Positions 1 to 5,020 of a DNA stretch of 5,499 nt are shown here, in pieces. The notes beneath the pieces are model-generated. The model did no database searches, was not told where the DNA came from, and was given only the letters and a program-made list of their open reading frames with translations. Every line of letters begins with the position of its first letter. The first letter of the stretch is position 1. The position numbers were made by a program, and so were the translations under genes. This stretch comes from Actinomycetota bacterium (GTDB lineage: Bacteria > Actinomycetota > Acidimicrobiia > Acidimicrobiales > Acidimicrobiaceae), in contig DAHVOF010000157.1 in NCBI GenBank assembly GCA_027318945.1, positions 1 through 5,499 of the forward strand, given 5' to 3'.

Positions 1-105
1 GGGCCCAGCAACAGGCGAGGTTGACCTGTTCCAGAGGATTGATCAGTTGTCCGCTGGACGGGGACACATTAGGCAGATTCTTTGCCCGGGAGATGGTCAC
101 GAACA

Positions 106-570
106 CTACCGGCCCCGATGCTGTCTAATATACCTTACCAAGTCCGAACCCTTCAACTCTTCAGTTGTGCTCGCAAGACGGACGTAAAAGTGCTCGCCAG
201 TATCGCCTTCCTTGTCGCTACCTTTGTGCCAAGTCTCTACACCCCGTTTATCACATCGAATCACCGCAACTGAGTGTTCACGTGCGGAACAAAGAACACC
301 CGAACCGCGCTCCATATATCGCTATCGAAGGCTCCCCTCATGGTGTCCTTAAACTTCCTCTGCCAACCATCTTGGTTGGCAGAAAGACTTCTAAGATGCT
401 GGAAATCATCCTCGATTCCTGCGACAATCCCATCATCGTTGACGCCAATCAAAAGGGTTCCACCTTCAGTGTTGGGAAATACCGCAACGGTTTTAGTGAC
501 TTCATGGCTAAGCTAAGTGCCTTCTGCAGATCTTTTTTAGCCAGCCTGCCCATATGATAAAAACATAATG
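106..570 (-). pseudogene. Decayed AlbA_2 (Schlafen-type) domain gene
   Basis: Minus-strand reading shows the AlbA_2/Schlafen-like domain (PF04326 type) in pieces. Going down from about 512, one frame gives LSHEVTKTVAVFPNTEGG followed by TLLIGVNDDGIVAGIEDD, the family's hallmark AFxNTEGGTLLIGVxDDG...G block, then a DGW segment and SAVRVFFVPHV. That frame stops at 261-263. The family's C-terminal part (EHFYVRLASTTEELKGSDLV, then RYIRQHRG) resumes in another frame and ends at 106-108, so a frameshift lies near 266-275. Upstream, a 5-bp tandem duplication (508-517) separates KKDLQKALS from the core; removing one copy rejoins KKDLQKAL to SHEVTKTV in one frame. The 5' end (about 570) is approximate, as similarity fades there. 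AlbA_2 proteins are common in accessory regions, with varied nucleic-acid-related roles. The gene is surely broken; the exact subfamily is not known. Confidence 0.8.
508..517. repeat. 5-bp tandem duplication breaking the AlbA_2 gene
   Basis: The plus strand reads CTAAGCTAAG, two adjacent copies of CTAAG. Deleting one copy restores a continuous minus-strand frame from KKDLQKAL into SHEVTKTVAVF, which is how the family reads. The duplication therefore looks like an inactivating replication-slippage event. Confidence 0.7.
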
Positions 571-588
571 ATTGCCCTCTATAAGGGA

Positions 589-879
589 TTATGCACCGAA
601 TTTTCGCCCAAAAAGTACCGCGGACGCGCATTTTGAGTGCCACAGGTCCAGTACTTTTCTGTAGATCCAGATGCTATCTCCCAAACCTTTTAGAGTTCCG
701 ATCAACGTAGATCGTTTCACATCAAATGTTCGACAGATCGCAGCCTTCGATACTCCAAAATCAAGCGCCCCAAGTATTGCCTCAAGCTTGTCCGAACTAA
801 TTGCCTTCGGCCTTCCCCCAATTTTGCCGCGGTTTCTGGCGGCTTCAAGTTGAGAGGCCCCCTTTGACCGGTCCAGTGC
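589..879 (-). pseudogene. Serine recombinase C-terminal relic (HTH_7)
   Basis: The minus strand encodes LEAARNRGKIGGRPKAISS, then KLEAILGALDFGVSKAAICRTFDVKRSTLIGTLKG. This is the usual end of resolvase/invertase recombinases: a basic linker, the GGRPKA motif, and a C-terminal helix-turn-helix (HTH_7 type) ending in a VxRSTL recognition helix. The N-terminal catalytic domain with its active-site serine is absent. The same frame continues upstream to about 1020 but carries three stops (TAG at 880-882, then a TGA and a TAG), and I cannot match that part to the recombinase middle region. Downstream of the HTH the frame runs about 35 more codons to TAA at 589-591, longer than typical. It is probably a remnant of a DNA invertase or transposon resolvase that once served a mobile element here. 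Confidence 0.68.
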
Positions 880-882
880 CTA

Positions 883-1055
883 TGCAGCGATTGCCTCGGT
901 GTCTGGTCCAAGGTTAGCAAGATCTAGGTGCTTGGGTCAGAACTGCTTGACAATCTGCGCCAATACCTTGGAATCCTATTGGCCACAGCCTCCAAGAATG
1001 GAGAATAGTTCTGCTGTCACTGACATTTTGCCTGGTTGTGGGCTAAAATTGCTCT
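883..1055. other. Gap between recombinase relic and transposase
   Basis: No intact gene is visible. The minus strand continues the frame of the recombinase relic, with stops. The left end of the insertion sequence must lie in or near this stretch, but I found no convincing terminal inverted repeat. No good ribosome binding site precedes the transposase ATG at 1056. Confidence 0.4.
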
Positions 1056-2522
1056 ATGGACGCCAGCACTTTGAAAGACCAGCTGTTTTTGGTAGAAGTG
1101 AAGGAAACTTCGTCTAGGAAAAGGACGCTTTCTTCAAAAGGAAAGACTTTCCGCTCTAACGACCCGACCCAGCAATTCCTTTTGCCGCCATCGATTGACG
1201 AGTGGCTGCCCCAAGATGACGAGGCCCGTTTCATCTCCGAAGTGGTAGATGAGCTACTCGATCTGAGTGAGATCTATAGCTCTTACGAGGTGGCTGACGG
1301 TGCTCCTCCGTATGATCCCAAGATGATGCTGAAGATCATAATCTATGGGTACTCGATCGGAGTGACCTCATCACGTGAGATAGAAAGGCGCTGCCACAGA
1401 GACATAGCCTTTCGCTTTCTATCTGTAAACCAGACTCCTGATTATCGCTCGGTTGCCAGGTTCCGCCGTAGACACATGGGCGCTTTTGACAACCTGTTTA
1501 TCCAGGTGCTGGCCTTATGTGGTGAAGCAGGGCTGGTAAAGTTGGGCCGCGTGGCATTAGACGGCACCAAACTTAGAGCATCGGCATCGCGCCACAAGGC
1601 CATGAGTTATGACCACCTTGGCCCTCGTATCGCCGATATCGAAGCCCAGGTTGCACTGATACTGGCTGAAGCTGAAGCTACAGACAGACAAGAAGACGCC
1701 ATCTTCGGAGAAGACAGACGCGGTGACGAACTGCCCCCAGAGCTTGCCAGCAGAGAGACCCGGCTGGCTAAGCTGCGTGCGGCCAAAGAGGCTATCGAAT
1801 CAGATGCCAAGAACAAAGCGGCCGACAAGGCAAGAGAAAAGGCTCAAACAGCCCGGTTGGATGACAAAGAAGTTGAAAAGGCGGCAATACAGGCGAGTCA
1901 GACAGCAATACCGGACAAGCGCGCCCAGCGCTCTTTTACCGATCCAGATAGCCGGATGATGAAGACCAACCATGGATTCAGCTATGCCTATAACGCCCAG
2001 CCTGTAGTGGATGAGAAATCCCAGGTCATCATCGCAGCAGATATAACCCAAGCTGCCAATGATGTAGGGCAGCTCTTGCCGATGATAGCCCGGATGGCAG
2101 ATGTCTTAGATGCTGCTGGAATCGATGGCCAGCCTGTCACTCTCTTAGCTGATGCTGGATACTGCAGTGCGGAAAATCTGCAACAGATCGCCCAAGCCAA
2201 GATCAACGCGCTTATTGCAACCGGACGGCTCAAGCACAACGAGCGTGTACCCAATGCCCCAAGAGGACCGATACCAAAGGCTCTCAGCGACAAAGAGCGT
2301 ATGGCCAGACGGCTTAGGACCAAACCTGGGCGGAGAGATTACGCCAGACGAAAAGCAATTGTCGAGCCTGCATTCGGCCAGATGAAGGTCCGACAAAACG
2401 CCGGTCAGCTTCGACTGAGAGGGTTGGCTGGTGCCAAGGGCGAGTGGATATTGCACTCACTATGTCACAACCTGAGAAAGCTAGCCAACGCAGGGGCCGT
2501 GATAGCACCATCCCTTGGGTGA
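1056..2522 (+). CDS. IS1182-family transposase
   Basis: A 488-residue DDE transposase, within the usual length for the IS1182 family, that cuts and moves its own element. The N-terminal InsH-type domain (about residues 35-135) begins with QQFLLPPSIDEWLPQDDEAR and contains YGYSIGVTSSREIERR and the SVARFRRRH stretch. The catalytic acids are D169 in VALDGTKLRASASRHK, D366 in LLADAGYCS, and E437 in IVEPAFGQMK. Between the first and second acids lies a long charged, probably helical insert (about 190-285), followed by GFSYAYNAQPVVD (about 307-319), both typical of the family. The first 35 residues precede the conserved core and there is no clear Shine-Dalgarno site, so a later start is possible. 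The frame is unbroken and all three acids are present, so the enzyme could be active. It sits between gene relics and the regulated Ubl cassette and differs in base composition from the latter. Confidence 0.95.
   Translation: MDASTLKDQLFLVEVKETSSRKRTLSSKGKTFRSNDPTQQFLLPPSIDEWLPQDDEARFISEVVDELLDLSEIYSSYEVADGAPPYDPKMMLKIIIYGYSIGVTSSREIERRCHRDIAFRFLSVNQTPDYRSVARFRRRHMGAFDNLFIQVLALCGEAGLVKLGRVALDGTKLRASASRHKAMSYDHLGPRIADIEAQVALILAEAEATDRQEDAIFGEDRRGDELPPELASRETRLAKLRAAKEAIESDAKNKAADKAREKAQTARLDDKEVEKAAIQASQTAIPDKRAQRSFTDPDSRMMKTNHGFSYAYNAQPVVDEKSQVIIAADITQAANDVGQLLPMIARMADVLDAAGIDGQPVTLLADAGYCSAENLQQIAQAKINALIATGRLKHNERVPNAPRGPIPKALSDKERMARRLRTKPGRRDYARRKAIVEPAFGQMKVRQNAGQLRLRGLAGAKGEWILHSLCHNLRKLANAGAVIAPSLG
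1056..2522 (+). mobile_element. IS1182-family insertion sequence (core; ends unresolved)
   Basis: Only the transposase-bearing core can be placed. The flanks (883-1055 and 2523-2740) share just short words in inverted orientation: GGAGAATA near 1000 against 2671-2678, and TTGCCT near 1028 against 2653-2658. These fit chance, so terminal repeats and a target duplication are not claimed. Confidence 0.6.
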
Positions 2523-2803
2523 ATCGCTCAGACGCCTGTCATCTATGATTTCAAACAGCCTCATCTTCGTTATTTTCGCATCGAGCCGCCACACTATCGT
2601 ATGGTAAATGTCCCTGATCCGCTTCCATAGATAAGTTCTGGCACACGCTCCTAGGCAACCTGTTTGCGGTATTCTCCTTTCCAGTGCAGCGACCTTGATG
2701 ATCTTGCAGGAATCCTTCTTTGTTCATTCGTCGGTCGAGTTAAGGCCAGACGCTGAACGGCACCCCTTCCCCACGGAACCTGCCCAACAAGCTTGCTCTA
2801 GAG
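2523..2803. other. Non-coding or decayed stretch after the IS
   Basis: No gene here can be supported. A minus-strand frame 2727-2551 (58 codons from ATG) encodes a hydrophilic peptide with no recognisable motif. A second minus frame with no good start reads YLWKRIRDIYHTIVWRLDAK, which looks protein-like but matches nothing I know. The right end of the IS should lie within this stretch. No clear terminator hairpin with a T-run is seen for either the transposase or the convergent minus-strand operon. Confidence 0.4.
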
Positions 2804-3061
2804 TTAGTGGTCAGTGAGGCGCTTGTGCTTATCGGGGATGGGTTCCGCCTTGGTAAACCATTTGTCGGCAATAGCGTCCTCGACAATTCAGGCCATCCAA
2901 TCCGCCACGACACCCGCGACAAGACGTGGATTGAATATACTGGTGCTTTCATGGTCAAGGTTGAGTTTCGGGATGTCGCTGAGGACGGAGATTGCGTAGC
3001 TGAGATTGTTCAGACGACTCTCACCTGTCGCGGTCGTCGTCTGCGTCGCTGCGGGAACCAC
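2804..3061 (-). pseudogene. Small unknown gene after ImmA, with in-frame TGA
   Basis: In a different frame from the peptidase, the minus strand reads like real protein: TATGESRLNNLSYAISVLSD, then IPKLNLDHESTSIFNPRLVA, GVVADWMA, a TGA at 2888-2890, then IVEDAIADKWFTKAEPIPDK and a TAA at 2804-2806. Sense-like sequence on both sides of the TGA suggests a recent nonsense change, perhaps from a Trp codon. Neighbouring genes end in TGA, so general TGA recoding is unlikely. The only usual start after the upstream stop (3113-3115) is GTG at 3059-3061, inside the end of the peptidase gene and without a good ribosome binding site. It would be the third gene of the XRE-ImmA operon. Alternatively it is the displaced C-terminus of a longer ImmA protein split by a frameshift. 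I do not recognise the family. If the TGA is the true end, the product is 57 residues. Confidence 0.5.
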
Positions 3062-3888
3062 AGTAGGACGAAGTTCTTGTATGGCGTCTGAAGGATGTCG
3101 ACCTTTACGACGTCAACGTTCCCTGCGAGGTTGCGCATATCGGTTTGGTCAACGCCACTGAAGTCCAGAGCTGCGAGGAATGGGTACTCGTCGCTTCGCA
3201 TCGTCCTCGGCCACGTCGGTTGTCCGAACCGCTCGTTCCACTTCTGGGTGGACATGAACTCCTCGCGCCGCCAAGTCGGTGGCCATGATGATCGTGGGGT
3301 CCGCTCCAGCACGATCGCTGCAATTACTCCGGGATGCGCTTCGGCGTACCGATGAAAGGCGGCATGGAACGAAGACCCATAGCGGTTGGCTAGATAGGAG
3401 ATGGTTGCCGTGGAGATCTCCATGTCGGCAGCGTCACGAGCAAAGTGCTCCCGTTGGAACAACAGCTCGGCGGCACCAACGTTCGCCTCCCGTTCGAAAA
3501 TCCTGCTAGTGGTCCTGAGCAAGGTTTCGTGGTCGTCGGCATAGAGGAGATCCTGCTGGTGCGGCAGGATGTGATGGACGGTTTCGTGCAACCGTACGAA
3601 CCGCTTCTTGCCCTCGTTTTCGATCGTCGGCGAGACGTGGACTACTAGGGCTCGGCGATCGACAAGGCCTTGGATTTTCTGCTTCGCGCTCCGTAGCAGC
3701 TTATGGAGGTATGCGGGTGCCTTCTTGATGAGCGACTCATCTAGGATGTAGTCGTCGGCTTCCGTTAGTTCGGCGGCTCGGACGAGATCTTCGACGGGCG
3801 TCGGGAAGCGTCCGTAGGCGTCAGCGGCGCGGAGAAGCTGGTCTACCCGTGAATTGATCTCTCCGGCAGACTCCAACTCCCGCCACAT
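3010..3888 (-). CDS. ImmA/IrrE-family metallopeptidase
   Basis: A 292-residue cytosolic zinc peptidase. Members of this family (ImmA of ICEBs1, IrrE of Deinococcus, CapP of CBASS loci) cleave a partner XRE-type repressor to switch on a silenced element or defence operon. The zinc motif HETVH is at residues 101-105 (FVRLHETVHHILPHQ). The third-ligand region is FEREANVGAAELLF at about 131-144, the family's E-x-EAN-x-x-AAELL pattern. The N-terminal 90 residues are helical with basic patches; the C-terminal part (about 210-292) is of unknown role and ends in a run of five arginines. The ATG lies 4 bases after the stop of the XRE gene, so the two are co-transcribed and probably translationally coupled. 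The Arg-rich end overlaps another protein-like frame (2804-3061), so the natural C-terminus may differ. Cleavage of the neighbouring XRE protein is inferred from family precedent. Confidence 0.93.
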   Translation of the reverse strand: MWRELESAGEINSRVDQLLRAADAYGRFPTPVEDLVRAAELTEADDYILDESLIKKAPAYLHKLLRSAKQKIQGLVDRRALVVHVSPTIENEGKKRFVRLHETVHHILPHQQDLLYADDHETLLRTTSRIFEREANVGAAELLFQREHFARDAADMEISTATISYLANRYGSSFHAAFHRYAEAHPGVIAAIVLERTPRSSWPPTWRREEFMSTQKWNERFGQPTWPRTMRSDEYPFLAALDFSGVDQTDMRNLAGNVDVVKVDILQTPYKNFVLLWFPQRRRRRPRQVRVV

Positions 3889-3892
3889 GCCG

Positions 3893-4246
3893 TCACCGAA
3901 CCTGCCCGTTACGGTACATCTTCAGGTAGGTGGCGAGGGCCCGCTCTTCGTCCTCGGTGAGCGGCTCGCCGCTGAGCGCGTGAGTCAGCGCACCCCTGGA
4001 TGGCGCGGCGCTGTCGCTCACGATATATCCTGCCTTGCGCATCAGGTCAAGGTAGTCGATGCCCAACTCAGCGGCGAGCCGGTGAAGTATGTGAGGAGAC
4101 GGTGACTCGACCTGGCCCTTCTCCAGCTTGAGCAGATATGCCGTGGAGATCTCCGCTGGTTCAGCTACAGCCTTAAGCGACTTGCCCTTCAACTCCCGAG
4201 CGATGCGCAAGCTGTTCCCGAGCCGCTCCGCATTACCTGCGGCCAT
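3893..4246 (-). CDS. XRE-family HTH transcriptional repressor
   Basis: A 117-residue protein with an N-terminal HTH_3 domain (about residues 8-68): LGNSLRIARELKGKSLKAVA, then EISTAYLLKLEKGQVESPSP, then a helix ending LGIDYLDLMRKAGY. P30 falls where many relatives have Ala or Arg. The C-terminal segment (LTEDEERALATYLKMYRNG) resembles the short helical tails of ImmR/CapH-like repressors, which help oligomerisation. The frame is open up to a TTG at 4315, but ATG 4246 is the start: AAGGAGG lies 5 bases before it, and the TTG falls inside the promoter. Paired with a metallopeptidase gene and divergent from the Ubl operon, it probably represses both directions through the repeated boxes in the intergenic region and is inactivated by the peptidase. 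Confidence 0.93.
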   Translation of the reverse strand: MAAGNAERLGNSLRIARELKGKSLKAVAEPAEISTAYLLKLEKGQVESPSPHILHRLAAELGIDYLDLMRKAGYIVSDSAAPSRGALTHALSGEPLTEDEERALATYLKMYRNGQVR

Positions 4247-4251
4247 CGCCA

Positions 4252-4258
4252 CCTCCTT
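4252..4258 (-). promoter_or_regulatory. Ribosome binding site of the XRE gene
   Basis: Minus-strand AAGGAGG ends 5 bases before the ATG at 4246. It decides the start over the upstream in-frame TTG (4315) and ATG codons. Confidence 0.85.
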
Positions 4259-4285
4259 CGTAACCACCATGCACGATTGTGCACC

Positions 4286-4315
4286 ATTATAGATGGCATG
4301 CACCTGAGTTGACAA
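4286..4315 (-). promoter_or_regulatory. Promoter of the XRE-ImmA operon
   Basis: The minus strand has TTGTCA (4315-4310, 5 of 6 to consensus), an 18-base spacer, and a perfect TATAAT (4291-4286). Transcription would start near 4279, leaving a leader of about 33 bases to the XRE ATG. The -10 box lies within an operator arm, which suggests autoregulation. Confidence 0.75.
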
Positions 4316-4337
4316 GGACCCGAGAGGCGTGTACTAT
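4309..4337 (+). promoter_or_regulatory. Promoter of the Ubl-E2-JAMM operon
   Basis: A perfect TTGACA (4309-4314), a 17-base spacer and TACTAT (4332-4337) form a near-ideal sigma70-type promoter. Start is expected near 4344, leaving a leader of about 69 bases. The -35 box overlaps that of the minus-strand promoter, so two polymerases could not bind at once. Operator boxes start two bases after the -10. Such a strong promoter implies tight repression at rest. Confidence 0.8.
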
Positions 4338-4399
4338 AGTGTATGCCACTGATGATAGTGCACGGGGTAGCGGATTTGCCGGTGCCCTCTCAAGCGATT

Positions 4400-4404
4400 G
4401 GAGG
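4400..4404 (+). promoter_or_regulatory. Ribosome binding site of the Ubl gene
   Basis: GGAGG lies 8 bases before ATG 4413. It favours that start over the in-frame TTG at 4398, which overlaps the site itself. Confidence 0.85.
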
Positions 4405-4412
4405 ATCTGCTA

Positions 4413-4664
4413 ATGGCAGACCAGGAGCATGAACACAAGACAATCACCTACTTCGTCAACGGGGAGCGTCTGGCCACCTACAATGACGACCTGACGGTCA
4501 GGGAGATCCTGACCTATGCAGGGTTCACTCCCGTGGAGCGGTACCGGCTTACCGGGGACAGGGGCAATCACGTCTACACGGACTACGACCAAAAGGTCGA
4601 ACTGCACGAGGATGAGCGATTCACCGCTACCTACCTCGGGCCGACTCCGACCTCGCAGAAGTGA
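4413..4664 (+). CDS. Ubiquitin-like protein (multiubiquitin-type beta-grasp)
   Basis: An 83-residue protein read as one beta-grasp (ubiquitin-like) domain of the bacterial multiubiquitin/DUF2604-like kind. ITYFVNGERLATYNDDLTVR looks like strands 1 and 2, then REILTYAGF fits the helix, then RYRLTGDRGNHVYTDYDQKV and LHEDERFTATYLG fit the last strands. Relatives often carry several domains; this has one. G76 is followed by PTPTSQK, so there is no free C-terminal glycine, and trimming after G76 would leave a 76-residue modifier. The JAMM enzyme encoded two genes on could do this (inference). It is the first gene of a tightly coupled operon: its TGA overlaps the GTG of the next gene. Role: probably the protein tag attached to targets or to itself. 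The fold call rests on pattern and on the neighbours, since such domains have low sequence identity. Confidence 0.78.
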   Translation: MADQEHEHKTITYFVNGERLATYNDDLTVREILTYAGFTPVERYRLTGDRGNHVYTDYDQKVELHEDERFTATYLGPTPTSQK

Positions 4665-5020
4665 CTGATGTAGAGCTGGAGGAGTACCTGCTCAGCCTCG
4701 GTCTCAGGATCGAGGCTGAGCAGGACCGCTCCGGCCACCTCTATATAGTCGTGCGCAACTTTGCCATCCCCTGCGGACCATTGGCAGGGCGGACTTGCGA
4801 CGTTGCCCTGGCTCGGTGCCAAACCATCCCGTACGTGGTACCGCCAGCTATCCACACCAGGCCAGCGCTTGTGCGGATGGACATGACCGGACCTCTCAAG
4901 ACTCAAACAAGTGCTCTCGGCCCCGACTGGCAGTACTGGTCGCGCCGATTCGACCAGGTGCCGACCCCTCGAGCCGTCTGGACCCACGTCCTGACCGTAT
5001 TCAACCAGGTGACCCCATGA
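4661..5020 (+). CDS. E2-like protein (Prok-E2_E type)
   Basis: A 119-residue E2/UBC-fold protein, expected to take the ubiquitin-like protein from an E1 and pass it on. Family features: HLYIVVRNFAIPCGP (about 26-40), an E2-like PYVVPP (57-62) matching the usual YPxxPP turn, and GPDWQYWSRRF (87-97), close to the WQRxSRH stretch of Prok-E2_E proteins, followed by a C-terminal helix. Its cysteines (38, 46, 53) all precede the Pro-Pro motif; none lies between 54 and 119, where classical E2 enzymes carry the catalytic cysteine. It may therefore work without a thioester, perhaps through Ser/Thr, or act as a scaffold. The GTG start shares bases with the upstream stop (GTGA), which implies translational coupling; no strong ribosome site is seen. 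It ends in an ATGA overlap with the next gene. Confidence 0.75.
   Translation: MTDVELEEYLLSLGLRIEAEQDRSGHLYIVVRNFAIPCGPLAGRTCDVALARCQTIPYVVPPAIHTRPALVRMDMTGPLKTQTSALGPDWQYWSRRFDQVPTPRAVWTHVLTVFNQVTP

Larger units (their letters stand above)
4269..4363. promoter_or_regulatory. Shared operator: inverted arms of GTGYAY boxes
   Basis: The plus-strand arm 4339-4363 and the minus-strand arm 4303-4279 match at 19 of 25 positions, an inverted repeat centred near 4321. Each arm holds two GTGYAY hexamers starting exactly 19 bases apart: 4339 and 4358 on plus, 4303 and 4284 on minus. A fifth box starts at 4274 on minus, 10 bases further, forming the imperfect palindrome TGCACGATTGTGCA (4270-4283). The boxes cover both start-site regions and the minus -10 box, so a bound repressor would block both promoters. 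That the neighbouring XRE protein binds here is an inference. Confidence 0.65.

Noticed and set aside
2..187. Plus-strand open frame from the window edge
   Set aside because: Its right part lies opposite the AlbA_2 relic, whose family match is much stronger, and the translation has no recognisable motif.
165..557. Plus-strand frame of 130 codons
   Set aside because: It is the complement of the AlbA_2 pseudogene.
1000..2678. Possible IS terminal inverted repeats (GGAGAATA, TTGCCT, GCAAGATC words)
   Set aside because: Six- to eight-base matches over flanks of this size are expected by chance, and their spacings disagree.
2551..2727. Minus-strand ATG frame of 58 codons
   Set aside because: Hydrophilic, no motif, no clear ribosome site, and another frame across the same bases looks equally protein-like.
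2888..2890. TGA recoding to an amino acid genome-wide
   Set aside because: The transposase, XRE, ImmA, Ubl and E2 genes all appear to end at TGA.
2807..3091. Plus-strand frame of 94 codons
   Set aside because: It is the complement of the coherent minus-strand small gene and peptidase end; it starts with GTG, has no ribosome site and no family match.
4398..4412. TTG start for the Ubl gene; TTG start at 4315 for the XRE gene
   Set aside because: Both lie in signals (ribosome site and promoter), and better ATG starts with good Shine-Dalgarno sites follow.
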